Shown: piece by piece, positions 35,723 through 45,888 of the stretch
Numbering within the stretch: position 1 is the first letter of the stretch
How the letters are laid out: every line of letters begins with the position of its first letter
DNA from: Photobacterium gaetbulicola Gung47
GTDB lineage: Bacteria > Pseudomonadota > Gammaproteobacteria > Enterobacterales > Vibrionaceae
DNA length: 64,000 nt
Assembly: GCA_000940995.1 (NCBI GenBank)
Contig: CP005974.1
Location: 2,914,001-2,978,000, forward strand
Reading direction: 5' to 3'
Translations under genes and position numbers: made by a program
The notes under the pieces: generated by a model
Told to the model about the DNA's origin: nothing
What the model saw: the letters and a program-made list of their open reading frames with translations, nothing else
The model's database searches: none

Positions 35723-37048
35723 TTAAACAATCACTTGCGCTATCGTATAACCAAACGCACAGGCAGAGACCACCCCGATCAAACCCGGCACCATGAAGCT
35801 GTGGTTAAAGTACCATTTACCTATTTTGGTCGTACCGGTAACGTCGAAGTTGCAAGTCGCGATATCCGATGGATAGTTTGGAATAAAGAAATAGCCATAG
35901 GTCGCTGGCATCAAACCAATAAGCAGTGCAGGGTTTAAGCCCATTGCCATCCCGACAGGCAGCATCATACGAGCTGTTGCCGCCTGGCTGTTTACCACCA
36001 CAGAAACAATGAACAGCGCCAGCGCGAATGTCCACGGGTAGTCCTGTACCATTTCGGTAATACCGGTTTTGAATGACGGCATCGCATACTGGAAATAAGT
36101 ATCACTCATCCAGGCAATACCGAAGATAGCAATCGCCGCCACCATACCGGATTTGAACACGACCCCTTCAGGCACTTTCTGCACATTGGTACGGGTTACC
36201 AACAGAATCAGGCCGCCAAAGGCTAGCATCATCATCTGGATAATAACGGACATTGGAATGGCCTTGGCACTGTCACCGATAGTGCGAATTTCAGGCACCA
36301 TGGCGACAACCACAATCGATACCAACGCCAGGATAAACAGCAATACCGCATGCTTGGCGGACGTCGGCAGCTTCTCGTCCAGTGAGGTCGCCGTGGTGTG
36401 TAGGATTTTATCTTTCCATAGCGGATCACGCAGGCGACGCTGGTACTCCAGATCCTCGGTCAGATCGGCACCGCGTCGCAAGCTGTATAGTGACAGTAAG
36501 AAGGTACCCAGCAAGGTTGATGGCACAGTCACCATCAGGATGGTCAACAGGTGGATGCTTTCCTGAACACCAGACAACTGGGCGAGGTAGTACACCACGG
36601 CTGCCGAAATTGGACTGGCGGTGATGGCTAGCTGGGAAGCAACAGAAGACGCTGCCATCGGCCGTTCGGGGCGAATGCCGTTCTTGAGCGCCACATCACC
36701 GATAATCGGCATGATGGAATAAACCGCATGGCCGGTACCCAACATAAACGTCATGGTGTAAGTGACCAGTGGGCCAAGGAAAGTAACGCGCTTAGGGTTG
36801 CTGCGCAGAATACGCTCGGCAACTTGCAGCATGTATTTGAGGCCGCCAGCCGCTTCCAGAATAGATGCACAGGTCACAACGGCCAGGATAATCAACATAA
36901 CGGTGATCGGCGGAGAGGTCGGCGGCATCCTGAAAATAAAGACTTCAACCAGCAGGCCTAACCCCGAAACCACCCCCAAGCCAATGCCCCCAAAACGGCT
37001 ACCAGCGTAGAGCACCAATAGGAGAAATAAAAACTCCAAGTACAGCAT
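35723..37048 (-). CDS. dcuB: Anaerobic C4-dicarboxylate transporter, DcuA/DcuB family
   Basis: A 441-residue inner-membrane carrier for fumarate/succinate exchange during anaerobic fumarate respiration. Conserved blocks include TFMLGTGHAVYSIMPII, NGIRPERPMAASSVASQ and the C-terminal FNHSFMVPGLIGV, all close to E. coli DcuB (446), although some segments (ITASPISAAVVY) resemble DcuA. DcuB is favoured because of the GTGHxVY segment and because a perfect FNR box lies about 90 bp upstream of the start. About ten to twelve transmembrane helices are expected. It is monocistronic with a strong terminator. Confidence 0.87.
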   Translation of the reverse strand: MLYLEFLFLLLVLYAGSRFGGIGLGVVSGLGLLVEVFIFRMPPTSPPITVMLIILAVVTCASILEAAGGLKYMLQVAERILRSNPKRVTFLGPLVTYTMTFMLGTGHAVYSIMPIIGDVALKNGIRPERPMAASSVASQLAITASPISAAVVYYLAQLSGVQESIHLLTILMVTVPSTLLGTFLLSLYSLRRGADLTEDLEYQRRLRDPLWKDKILHTTATSLDEKLPTSAKHAVLLFILALVSIVVVAMVPEIRTIGDSAKAIPMSVIIQMMMLAFGGLILLVTRTNVQKVPEGVVFKSGMVAAIAIFGIAWMSDTYFQYAMPSFKTGITEMVQDYPWTFALALFIVSVVVNSQAATARMMLPVGMAMGLNPALLIGLMPATYGYFFIPNYPSDIATCNFDVTGTTKIGKWYFNHSFMVPGLIGVVSACAFGYTIAQVIV

Positions 37049-37139
37049 ATTCGCTATCTCCCTATATCGAAATATTTACCCCATAAGAGGTAGTTAGATG
37101 AAATTGGAGGCATAATGGCAGCGTATGGCTCGCAGCTAA

Positions 37140-37153
37140 TTGATGAGTATCAA
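37140..37153 (-). promoter_or_regulatory. Perfect FNR box upstream of dcuB
   Basis: TTGATGAGTATCAA matches the FNR consensus TTGAT-N4-ATCAA at every defined position and is nearly palindromic. It lies 92-105 bp upstream of the dcuB ATG, a reasonable distance for an activator site in front of a promoter within 37049-37130. The rest of the 323-bp spacer up to 37371 shows no gene. Confidence 0.75.
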
Positions 37154-37371
37154 TTTACGCAAGTTCTTTCTTGTGGGTAATTTGAACTGTGAAAGGCAGC
37201 ATAGAAATGCTGTATGCTAAGCGATAGCTAGCTACAGAAACCGCACTAATGACAAACCAGATATTAACCAAGATGCTACACTTTTATCGCAGCACAGCGA
37301 AAAAATGGCTGCCAAGGCAATTAGTTATACCCTAGACAGCCATCAAGTTGATTTCTGTTAGCGTCTATTGT

Positions 37372-38412
37372 TCATCGGCTCGCCAGCGGTACGGACTGCT
37401 GCGGACATTCAGAGACATGGCATAAATTGGCATCAATATCCTGGTTACCTAACAACCGAAGCCACAAGTTAGGGATTTGGGCCAGCCTGCCCCTCGGGCT
37501 TTCGACCCTAACGGGCTCAATACTTGTCCAACCGTTGCTATTTTCTGCCAATGCGAACTGGAAAGCCAACTGCTCCCCCATCCCCATTCTCAAAACCGAT
37601 GCCACGATTTGAGACTGGCGCTGCTCGTACTTGATGAACCCACCCGCGAAACGCTCCAGCATCTGTTGATGCTCTGAACCCAGTTGCTCCGGCCATGCGC
37701 CCAAGGTTTTTTGCAGAAAATCAATCTCGGTATCACCATCCAATATCGACGACAGCCCCTCGAAGTAGTGATTTTCTCCCTTTACTACGACTCGCCAAAG
37801 TACGGTGTTAAATGGTGTCGGGGTTATAAAGACCGGCTGCCCGGCAAGCGGCGTCCCCGCCAGTTGCTGCTCCACCCTGCTGTCAATCACACTCATCGCG
37901 CTCACCGACCAAACGATATACAAGGATGAAACCGCAAGCCCAGCGGTGCAGAGCTTGGCAATACGATCTCGCCACAGCAGGCTTGCCAGCAGTACCAGCA
38001 GCAGAGGTACCGTGTAGAGCGGATCGATAATAAACAAGCTAGGAATAGCGATCGGGGCATTGATTGGCCAAAACAACTGGGTGCCGTATGCGGTAAATGA
38101 ATCGAGCAACGGATGAGTGACCAAGCAGGCTGCGACCAATAGCCATAGGTGAGTGAAGCTGAACCGGGTTGGTCGCCATGCCTGCCATAACCAGCTGAGT
38201 AAAAATGAAAACGGAATGAGCACGAACAGCGAGTGGCTGAATCCCCGGTGTTTCACCATATCAGACACAGGATCACCGTAGCTGATCAAGACATCAAGAT
38301 CCGGTAGCGTGCCCAAAGCAGCACCAGCCAACAACACCTTCGGCGTACACTTCCTTCCTGCCACCGCACCGGCGACCGCCGCCCCCAGTGCGGCTTGTGT
38401 TACTGAATCCAC
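37372..38412 (-). CDS. YdjM/DUF457-type membrane-bound putative metal-dependent hydrolase
   Basis: 346 residues. The N-terminal half (about 1-175) is the DUF457 fold with alternating helices and conserved metal-ligand-like motifs: LPDLDVL, KHRGFSHSLF and THPLLDSFTAYG. Several transmembrane helices lie between and after these. The C-terminal half (about 190-346) is soluble and specific to this subgroup. E. coli YdjM-like proteins are often LexA-controlled, but I found no LexA box here. Biochemical activity is not established for the family; the hydrolase label is from motif similarity only. Confidence 0.78.
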   Translation of the reverse strand: MDSVTQAALGAAVAGAVAGRKCTPKVLLAGAALGTLPDLDVLISYGDPVSDMVKHRGFSHSLFVLIPFSFLLSWLWQAWRPTRFSFTHLWLLVAACLVTHPLLDSFTAYGTQLFWPINAPIAIPSLFIIDPLYTVPLLLVLLASLLWRDRIAKLCTAGLAVSSLYIVWSVSAMSVIDSRVEQQLAGTPLAGQPVFITPTPFNTVLWRVVVKGENHYFEGLSSILDGDTEIDFLQKTLGAWPEQLGSEHQQMLERFAGGFIKYEQRQSQIVASVLRMGMGEQLAFQFALAENSNGWTSIEPVRVESPRGRLAQIPNLWLRLLGNQDIDANLCHVSECPQQSVPLASR

Positions 38413-38632
38413 AATAATTCCTTATCCGAACCTGAACCGGCAAATCAGCCGTTTTAATCGTTAAGACCGCCACCTTAACAGAGCCATCAATAGATACGCA
38501 ATTTATTACGATTATGTTTTCAAATTGATCTTTTCCTGGGTAAAAACTGGCGACAGCTCGCAGATCACACATCAAATTTTCGCTACGGTAAATCAGGCAA
38601 CACCCATCAACTTTGAATAAAAGGAAGATGCA

Positions 38633-39085
38633 ATGCCAACAAAAGTCTCGGAATACATGACTCGCAAAGTTATCACCACCTCACCGGAAACCGGCCTCAG
38701 AGAAGCCTTTTTCTTGATGCGTGACGAAAACATCCGCCATTTACCCGTGGTCAATAACGAAGGGCAACTGGTTGGGATCGTGAGCGACAGGGAGCTTCGC
38801 CGCCCGGGCTGGGTTGATGAATCCCCAGAAATCGGCCACGAATACCATCTAACGGATGAGTGGCATATACGTGATGTGATGATCCGGGACATCGTCCATG
38901 TCCGCACCTACGATACCCTCACCAAAGCGATCAGCACGGTACTGGACTTTCAAGTTGGCGCAGCGCCGGTATTGGATAAGACAGGACAGCTGGTCGGCAT
39001 GCTATCGGCCATTGACCTATTGATGGCTTTTCAAGATGTGTTAGAAAGCCAGAAATCTGCGAAGAAGAGAAAGCAGACCGCTTGA
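38633..39085 (+). CDS. Tandem CBS-domain protein
   Basis: 150 residues forming one Bateman module: CBS1 (about 5-60) beginning VSEYMTRKVITTSPETGL and containing IRHLPVVNNEGQLVGIVSDREL, and CBS2 (about 78-135) with VRDVM-like start (IRDVMIRDIV), AAPVLDKTGQLVGMLSAIDL. There is a Lys-rich tail and no other domain. Such proteins bind adenine nucleotides and modulate partner enzymes or channels; the partner is unknown. AGGAAG precedes the ATG. It is convergent with asmA and shares a hairpin with it. Confidence 0.88.
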   Translation: MPTKVSEYMTRKVITTSPETGLREAFFLMRDENIRHLPVVNNEGQLVGIVSDRELRRPGWVDESPEIGHEYHLTDEWHIRDVMIRDIVHVRTYDTLTKAISTVLDFQVGAAPVLDKTGQLVGMLSAIDLLMAFQDVLESQKSAKKRKQTA

Positions 39086-39122
39086 GCTAAGACGGCCGGT
39101 TGGGCGGCCAGCCACCACTAAT

Positions 39123-39149
39123 AAAAAAAGGCCACAGATGTGGCCTTTT
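39123..39149. terminator. Bidirectional terminator between the CBS gene and asmA
   Basis: Stem AAAAGGCCACA/TGTGGCCTTTT. Seven T follow on the minus strand (asmA side) and four on the plus strand. Confidence 0.9.
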
Positions 39150-39185
39150 AAGTGTTTAGCGATTCCCTCGGGCAGTCCGGATAAC

Positions 39186-41339
39186 TTAGTTGAACAGCCC
39201 CTTGAGCAATTTATCCGCGGCTTTCTTGATATCATCATCCTTGGCCTTGTCGCCCAGGAGTTTTTCAAGTCCGCGTTCCACCTCACGCTGTGCCTTTTGC
39301 TCCAGCTCATTATTCTGCTTGAGCAGTTGGGCCAGATTGAGCGAGAACGTCGGCTCGCTCCAATTACCTTTGACGTCAATCGGCACCGTCAGATCAGCCA
39401 CCTCATCAATATCTTTGCCGCCCTGCCCCTTGCTTGTGGCAACCACAGAGGTATTGACCGCAAAGTCGATAGTTTCGTTGACCAGGCTGGTCGAGCCCTG
39501 ACCGTTGATACGCAGCAACGGTGAGTCGATATCCAGGTTATTGGTCGAAGCGACACCTTTGCCCAAGTTGATAGTCGAAGACATTGACGAGAAATCCGTT
39601 TTCTTCTCTTCTTTGACGTATTCCGCCTTTTGCCCCTTCAGCGTTGCGCGGGCTTCGCGGATCATCTCCGGGATGTTGACGCCATAAATGGCACCATCAG
39701 CAAAGCGGATGTCCACCGTACCGGCAATGTTCTCACGGATACGTTTTTCAGCCAGACCAGTACCTAACACATTAACCGTGATATCGCCGCTGCCGGCCAA
39801 GGTGTCATTCTGTGCCACATCCACCAGCAGAGGTTGAACTTGTACGCCTTTGATCTGGTTGGTTACACGGTAGGTTGGTCGCTTCCCAGTCGCATCGATT
39901 GTGGCTGTGCTATGAATCGTGCCTTGGTAAAGCTTGGCATCAAGACTGCTCAGTTCAAACACACCATTTTTCACCGTCATCGCCAGCGTCACATCACTCA
40001 TGTGGGCATTGGCGGCTTTGAACTGGCCAACAGCAAGTTTACCGGCCAGATCAAGCGTGTTCAGCACACTCAGATCTGGCTCTTTGTCTGTGTCCCTCTC
40101 ACTGTCAGCACCTGCACTCGCTCCGACTGTACCTGCTTGGTTCGGATCTTCACCTTGCTGAGATGAAGCACTCTCATTGCCTGTACCAAGGAAAGCATCG
40201 ACATCGATGTTGTCGGAAGACAAATCAAAACGGATCACCGGAATATCTGCCGACTGAAAGGAAGCATTACCCGCCACCGCCACTTCATCGACTGTCGCCT
40301 TCAACGAAGGCAGCTCAGCCAGTCCTTTTTCCAGATAGTACTTGGCATCGGCTTCCAGGCCAATCTTCAGCTCGGGGCGCGGCAAGCTGGCGCCTTCTAC
40401 ATCAGCACTCACCTTGGCCGCTTTCAAATCAATGGTTTTAACCGCCTCATCCACCATCAGCTGGGTAGCCCCCTGGGTGGTGAAGCTCAAATCCGGCACC
40501 TGGCCTTCAATGGAAAACTCAATCGTCGACCATTCACCCAGCTTGAAACTGTCCAGTGAGATGTTGGCATTGCGGATATCATTGACCGCATCCTTGGCGC
40601 TGGCCTTGAAAGACAGTGCTTTGAACTCAGCACCATCGAGCGCCTTAGCGATCAGCAGCTCCGTTTTCCCTTCGGCGTCAAAACGCAACTCTCCAGCGCT
40701 GCCAACTATATCGAACGTCGCGGCCGTCCATTCACCCGGGGCAAATTTCGCGAGGGAAAAATCAAAACGCTGAACCTCAGTTTGACTACCCGCTTGGTCG
40801 TCAATAATCAACGCACTGGCATGGTTAATATCAACACCGGCCAAGCTGATCTGCCAAACCGGTTGCTCGCCTTGCGGCGCCGGCTGTTCAGTCTCTACGG
40901 TTGATGGTTCGGCTGCCGGTTGTTCAGCATCAGCGCCTGACTGAGCTTGCCCCGACAGACCATCGAGATTGCTGACACCATTTTCAAGGGTTTGAATAAA
41001 CACTCGTCCCCCCTGCAAACTCACATTGCCAATTTCCAGTTGCTGGGAAAACAGCGGCATGACAGAAACGGAAAGCTCTGCCTGATCAAACTGGGCCAGA
41101 TTCGGCTCGGCAAACCCTGGTGGATTTCTCAATTCGGTCTTACCAATATCAAATCCAATGCTTGGGAAAAAGCGCCAGCTGATATCACCGTCGATCACCA
41201 AGTCGCGCCCGGTCGCTTTATTCACCTGCTCAGCAATCACCGGCTTGAACTGGTTCGGATCAACCAGCGCTAACAAAGCTGCGATGCCGATAACAGCAAC
41301 CACAACAACCGCAACCAATGCCATTATTATTTTTTTCAT
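39186..41339 (-). CDS. asmA: AsmA-family protein
   Basis: A 717-residue inner-membrane-anchored protein with one N-terminal transmembrane helix (about 5-25) and a large periplasmic domain. The sequence after the helix (DPNQFKPVIAEQVNKATGRD and ISWRFFPSIGFDIG) is the AsmA N-terminal signature. The C-terminal region has the conserved repetitive beta structure, with GTGLAEKRIRENIAGTVDIRF near residue 550. AsmA-like proteins belong to the repeating beta-groove superfamily proposed to move phospholipids to the outer membrane. A low-complexity Pro/Glu/Gln linker (about 135-160) is present. Length is greater than E. coli AsmA (617). Confidence 0.88.
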   Translation of the reverse strand: MKKIIMALVAVVVVAVIGIAALLALVDPNQFKPVIAEQVNKATGRDLVIDGDISWRFFPSIGFDIGKTELRNPPGFAEPNLAQFDQAELSVSVMPLFSQQLEIGNVSLQGGRVFIQTLENGVSNLDGLSGQAQSGADAEQPAAEPSTVETEQPAPQGEQPVWQISLAGVDINHASALIIDDQAGSQTEVQRFDFSLAKFAPGEWTAATFDIVGSAGELRFDAEGKTELLIAKALDGAEFKALSFKASAKDAVNDIRNANISLDSFKLGEWSTIEFSIEGQVPDLSFTTQGATQLMVDEAVKTIDLKAAKVSADVEGASLPRPELKIGLEADAKYYLEKGLAELPSLKATVDEVAVAGNASFQSADIPVIRFDLSSDNIDVDAFLGTGNESASSQQGEDPNQAGTVGASAGADSERDTDKEPDLSVLNTLDLAGKLAVGQFKAANAHMSDVTLAMTVKNGVFELSSLDAKLYQGTIHSTATIDATGKRPTYRVTNQIKGVQVQPLLVDVAQNDTLAGSGDITVNVLGTGLAEKRIRENIAGTVDIRFADGAIYGVNIPEMIREARATLKGQKAEYVKEEKKTDFSSMSSTINLGKGVASTNNLDIDSPLLRINGQGSTSLVNETIDFAVNTSVVATSKGQGGKDIDEVADLTVPIDVKGNWSEPTFSLNLAQLLKQNNELEQKAQREVERGLEKLLGDKAKDDDIKKAADKLLKGLFN

Positions 41340-41476
41340 TACATCCCCATCTTTTCATCCATGCTCATCAATCGAGCCCAGCGCAAAGTAACCAGAGCTC
41401 ATTGTGGCATATAGCCAAGTGACTTCAAGTACATAGAGTATATTCCAGCACTAAGGTTCCTTTGTATTCTGCAGGT

Positions 41477-41506
41477 AAAAAAATAGGCAGCGTAATGCTG
41501 CCTATT
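41477..41506 (-). terminator. Intrinsic terminator of udk
   Basis: Stem AATAGGCAGC/GCTGCCTATT with loop ATTAC and a seven-T run on the minus strand, about 25 bp after the udk stop. Confidence 0.9.
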
Positions 41507-41530
41507 CACAATCAGTTACCGGCGCGGACG

Positions 41531-42175
41531 TTATGCGCGCAACAGTTTACCAATGTGGGCTTTTAGTACGTCAATCGCGATACGGTTCTTACCACCGCGA
41601 GGAACGATGATGTCCGCGTATTGCTTCGAAGGCTCGATAAACTGCATGAACATCGGGCGAACGGTTTTCTGGTACTGCTCAAGTACCGACTCCATGGTAC
41701 GGTCACGCTCGGCAACATCGCGCTGCAGGCGACGAAGCAGACAAATATCAAGTGGCGTATCCATGAAAACACTCGCATGCATAATGTCACGCAGGCGCGG
41801 ATCAGTCAGCAACAGGATGCCTTCCAGGATGATCACTTTCTTCGGTGTCATCGTGGTGGTTTCAGCCATACGCGTGTGCTCGCTGTAGCTGTACTGAGGC
41901 ACTTCCACCGCTTCACCGCGGATCAACTGCTCAAGATGGTCACAAAGAAGGTCGTGATCCAAGGCATTTGGGTGGTCGTAATTAGTCTTTACCCTTTCAT
42001 CCATGCTTAGGTGGCTTTGATCGTTGTAGTAGCAATCTTCCGTGATAACACCGATCTGATGATCGCCTACTTTTTCTTTTAGCTCTTTATAAACTGTGCT
42101 GGCAATCAGACTTTTACCGGATGCAGAGGCCCCTGCAATACCGATAATAACGCATTGGTGAGAGTGTTCAGACAT
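41531..42175 (-). CDS. udk: Uridine/cytidine kinase
   Basis: A 214-residue pyrimidine-salvage kinase that phosphorylates uridine and cytidine. The ATG at 42175 gives [20 protein letters not shown], nearly identical to the E. coli N-terminus (213 residues), with P-loop GASASGKS; the in-frame start at 42244 adds an unrelated leader. [29 protein letters not shown] and the C-terminal [18 protein letters not shown] are conserved. AGGTG lies about 11 bases upstream of the ATG. It is followed by a terminator and preceded by apbC in the same direction after about 200 bp. Confidence 0.95.
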   Translation of the reverse strand: MSEHSHQCVIIGIAGASASGKSLIASTVYKELKEKVGDHQIGVITEDCYYNDQSHLSMDERVKTNYDHPNALDHDLLCDHLEQLIRGEAVEVPQYSYSEHTRMAETTTMTPKKVIILEGILLLTDPRLRDIMHASVFMDTPLDICLLRRLQRDVAERDRTMESVLEQYQKTVRPMFMQFIEPSKQYADIIVPRGGKNRIAIDVLKAHIGKLLRA

Positions 42176-42382
42176 ATCAGAAAGCACCTGTAAAACAACG
42201 TGGCGTAGTGGACAAACCGTAATAAGCAGAACATTTCCTACCACTCACTGTGTCAGGAAATGACTTAAATAGGGCGTAAATAAACCGCCTGATTATAGGC
42301 AGATGTAGGGGCAGATGCCAGTAAAAAAGCGGCATCCGCCTCATTTGCTCAGAAACTCTGCAAGATGGACCAGAGCAATGGT

Positions 42383-43474
42383 TTACATTGTACGAATTGT
42401 GATCTGCTCAGCGACAGGGGTGCCCTGCCAAAACAACCGACTCGCCACCGAACCGGCCAACTGGATATAAGCCTGAGCCTGTTCCGAGTCTGGGGATGCC
42501 GCCACGGTCGGCTTGCCATTATCGATATCTTCACGGATTTTTATATGCAGTGGCAACTGGGCTAACAGCGGGACGGCATATTCCTGCGCCATACGCTCGG
42601 CACCACCGGTCCCGAAGAGAGGCTCGTGGTGACCACAATTACTGCAGATGTGATAGCTCATATTCTCAACCACGCCCAGCACCGGGACATCGACCTTGTT
42701 GAACATACAGACCCCCTTAATGGCATCAGCCAGCGCCAGATCTTGTGGGGTAGTGACCACTATCGCCCCGGTAACTGGAATTTGCTGCGCCAATGTGAGC
42801 TGAATGTCACCGGTACCCGGCGGCATGTCAATCACCAGGTAATCAAGATCCGGCCACCAGGTCTCGGCAATGATCTGAGATAGCGCCTTCGAGGCCATCG
42901 GGCCACGCCAAATGGTCGCACTGTCTGCTGGCACCAAATACCCCACCGAGTTGGTAAACAGGCCACATGACTCGATCGGCATCATCATTTTGCCGTCCGG
43001 AGACTGCGGCTTCTCATCGACCGTCCCCAGCATCATAGGCACCGACGGACCATAGATATCGGCATCCAGCAAACCTACTTTGGCCCCTTGCGCCTGTAAA
43101 CCTAGTGCAAGGTTAACCGACGTGGTCGATTTGCCCACCCCGCCTTTGGCCGAGCTCACCACAATAATGTTCTTTACCCCTTTGAGCGGTTGCTTGTCGC
43201 CTGACGCCAACGGGGCCACCCGGCAGCCAATCTCAAACTGGGTATCGCTGGCAATGTGGTGGAGCTGTTGCTGGGTGATGATCCACTGTTCGAGTAATTC
43301 GGCAACCACGCCTGCGGCAAAGGGAAAGTTCACCGAAATCTTACCGTCGGCCGACACCGATACCACATTCGTCGTCTCGGCCCACTCTTCATGCAGCCAA
43401 GGATGTTCAAATTGGTTCAGCCAACGGCAAATATCTGCCACGCTTTCGAAACGAGTAATTGAGTCACTGCTCAT
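42383..43474 (-). CDS. apbC: Iron-sulfur cluster carrier ApbC (Mrp)
   Basis: A 363-residue P-loop ATPase that carries and transfers Fe-S clusters. The deviant Walker A VVSSAKGGVGKSTTSVNLAL (about residues 104-123) and the DADIYGPSVPMML segment are diagnostic. A CSNC pair in HICSNCGHHEP provides cluster ligands at the dimer interface. The N-terminal domain (about 1-95) is the short DUF59-like part of the family. It is divergent from metG, as in E. coli. A weak hairpin with a T run near 42325-42340 may terminate it. Confidence 0.93.
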   Translation of the reverse strand: MSSDSITRFESVADICRWLNQFEHPWLHEEWAETTNVVSVSADGKISVNFPFAAGVVAELLEQWIITQQQLHHIASDTQFEIGCRVAPLASGDKQPLKGVKNIIVVSSAKGGVGKSTTSVNLALGLQAQGAKVGLLDADIYGPSVPMMLGTVDEKPQSPDGKMMMPIESCGLFTNSVGYLVPADSATIWRGPMASKALSQIIAETWWPDLDYLVIDMPPGTGDIQLTLAQQIPVTGAIVVTTPQDLALADAIKGVCMFNKVDVPVLGVVENMSYHICSNCGHHEPLFGTGGAERMAQEYAVPLLAQLPLHIKIREDIDNGKPTVAASPDSEQAQAYIQLAGSVASRLFWQGTPVAEQITIRTM

Positions 43475-43642
43475 GATCTTTTAGCGCTCCACATTTATTG
43501 TTTACCTACATCCTAACACTGATGATTATTTAACGCCCCATTTTACCGTGTTTTACCGCAGATCCTCCTAGGCAAGGTGCTATCCATCAGGTACTATTCA
43601 AGGCTACGTTTTTATTACCCATCACGAGCGAAATAAGACATT

Positions 43643-45694
43643 ATGGCTGCAAATCCAAGAAAAATTCTGGTGACCTGCGCCCTACCGTACGCTAACGGTT
43701 CTATCCACTTGGGTCACATGCTTGAGCATGTACAAGCGGATATCTGGGTGCGCTATCAGCGCCTTCGTGGCAACGAAGTTCATTTCATCTGTGCAGACGA
43801 TGCACACGGTACTCCAATCATGCTTAAGGCCCAGCAGATGGGTATGGAACCTGAGCAGATGATTGCCGAAGTGAGCAAAGAGCACCAGGCTGACTTTGCT
43901 GGCTTCGATATCAGCTTCGACAACTACCACAGCACGCACTCTGAAGAAAACCGCGAGCTGGCATCGTTCGTCTACACCCAGCTGAAAGAAAACGGCTTCA
44001 TCACCAACCGTACGATTTCTCAGCTGTTCGACCCGGAAAAAGAAATGTTCCTACCGGACCGTTTCGTAAAAGGTACTTGCCCTAAGTGTAAGTCTGACGA
44101 CCAGTACGGCGACAACTGTGACAACTGTGGCGAAACCTACAGCCCGACCGAGTTGATCAACCCGAAATCTGCTGTTTCTGGTGCAACACCGGTAATGAAA
44201 GATTCTGAGCACTTCTTCTTCGACCTGCCTCAATTCGAAGGCATGCTCAAAGAGTGGACCAAGTCGGGTGCCCTGCAGGACGAAACCGCCAACAAGATGC
44301 AGGAGTGGTTCGAGTCTGGCCTACAGCAGTGGGACATCTCTCGTGACGCCCCTTACTTCGGTTTTGAAATCCCGGGCGAGACTGGCAAGTACTTCTACGT
44401 ATGGCTGGACGCACCTATCGGCTACATGGGCTCATTCAAGAACCTATGTGACAAGCGCGATGACCTGAACTTCGACGAGTTCTGGAACAAAGACAGCTCA
44501 ACCGAACTTTACCACTTCATCGGTAAAGACATCGTATACTTCCACAGCCTATTCTGGCCGGCAATGCTGGAAGGTGCGGGTTTCCGTAAGCCGAACAACG
44601 TCTTCGTTCACGGCTACGTCACCGTAAACGGTGCTAAGATGTCTAAGTCCAAAGGTACCTTCATCAAAGCCGGTACTTACCTAGAGCACCTAGATCCAGA
44701 ATGCCTACGCTACTACTACGCAGCGAAGCTGAACAGCCGTATCGATGATCTGGATCTTAACCTTGAAGACTTCACCCAGCGCGTAAACAGCGACGTAGTC
44801 AACAAGATTGTTAACCTAGCGTCTCGCAACGCAGGCTTCATCGCCAAGCGCTTCGACGGCAAGCTGTCTGACAACTTTGCCGAGCCTGAGCTATACGCTG
44901 AGTTTGTTGCAGCGGCTGATCGCATCGCAGAGCTTTACGAAACGCGTGAATTCAGCCGTGCTATTCGTGAAATCACTGCACTAGCTGACAAAGCCAACCA
45001 GTACGTTGACGAAAAAGCCCCTTGGGTTGTGGCTAAGCAAGAAGGCAAAGACCAGGAACTACAGGAAATCTGCTCGGTGGGTATCAACCTGTTCCGCGTT
45101 CTGATGACGTACCTGAAACCTGTAATGCCTCAGCTGGCTGAGCGTACAGAAGGCTTCCTGAACGAGACGCTGACTTGGGATGGCATTGCCCAGCCGCTAA
45201 CTGGCCACGAAGTGACTAAGTTCAAGGCGCTGTTCAACCGCATCGATGCCAAGAAAGTTGAAGCTATGGTTGAATCTTCAAAAGAAGATGCAGCTGCAGA
45301 AATGGCAGCAAAAGAAAAAGCAGAAGCGGCAAAGACTGAAACTGAGCTAAGCAAAGAGCCTATCGCAGACGAAATCGAATTCGATGATTTTGCCAAGGTT
45401 GACCTGCGTATTGCTAAGATCGTGTCTTGCGAATCTGTGCCAAAGGCGAACAAGCTACTGAAGCTTGAACTAGACCTAGGCGGCGAAACTCGCCAGGTAT
45501 TTGCTGGTATCAAGTCGGCTTACAGCCCTGAAGACCTGATCGGTAAGCACACGGTGATGGTGGCCAACCTGAAGCCGCGCAAGATGAAGTTCGGCATGTC
45601 TGAAGGTATGGTGCTGGCAGCTGGCCCTGGTGGCGAAGATCTGTGGATCCTTGAGCCGCACGAAGGTGCCAAGCCAGGTATGCGCGTCATGTAA
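43643..45694 (+). CDS. metG: Methionyl-tRNA synthetase
   Basis: This 683-residue class I synthetase charges initiator and elongator tRNA-Met. HIGH-type motif HLGH lies near residue 24, the zinc-binding knuckle with [17 protein letters not shown] near 145-162, and [10 protein letters not shown] near 335. A Glu/Ala/Lys-rich linker (about 550-575) leads to the C-terminal Trbp111-like tRNA-binding domain (about 580-683), which gives dimerisation as in E. coli MetG (677). It is divergent from apbC with about 168 bp between the starts. A strong terminator follows. Confidence 0.97.
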   Translation: MAANPRKILVTCALPYANGSIHLGHMLEHVQADIWVRYQRLRGNEVHFICADDAHGTPIMLKAQQMGMEPEQMIAEVSKEHQADFAGFDISFDNYHSTHSEENRELASFVYTQLKENGFITNRTISQLFDPEKEMFLPDRFVKGTCPKCKSDDQYGDNCDNCGETYSPTELINPKSAVSGATPVMKDSEHFFFDLPQFEGMLKEWTKSGALQDETANKMQEWFESGLQQWDISRDAPYFGFEIPGETGKYFYVWLDAPIGYMGSFKNLCDKRDDLNFDEFWNKDSSTELYHFIGKDIVYFHSLFWPAMLEGAGFRKPNNVFVHGYVTVNGAKMSKSKGTFIKAGTYLEHLDPECLRYYYAAKLNSRIDDLDLNLEDFTQRVNSDVVNKIVNLASRNAGFIAKRFDGKLSDNFAEPELYAEFVAAADRIAELYETREFSRAIREITALADKANQYVDEKAPWVVAKQEGKDQELQEICSVGINLFRVLMTYLKPVMPQLAERTEGFLNETLTWDGIAQPLTGHEVTKFKALFNRIDAKKVEAMVESSKEDAAAEMAAKEKAEAAKTETELSKEPIADEIEFDDFAKVDLRIAKIVSCESVPKANKLLKLELDLGGETRQVFAGIKSAYSPEDLIGKHTVMVANLKPRKMKFGMSEGMVLAAGPGGEDLWILEPHEGAKPGMRVM

Positions 45695-45724
45695 ACCGCC
45701 GGTCTTAACAGACACTAAAATCTA

Positions 45725-45751
45725 AACCAGCTCACTTGAGCTGGTTTTTTT
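45725..45751 (+). terminator. Intrinsic terminator of metG
   Basis: Stem AACCAGCTCA/TGAGCTGGTT with a small loop, then seven T, about 30 bp past the stop. Confidence 0.9.
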
Positions 45752-45888
45752 ATATCTGGCGCAGGCTAGATTTTTATTTCTGCGACGGATAACAAGGCAA
45801 AGCAATTTATAATTAACTCACTTTACGGATAAAGCTGACTGCGAGCAGGACATTTTCACCTTCATTGTTCACCCAAGAGGGATGCACG

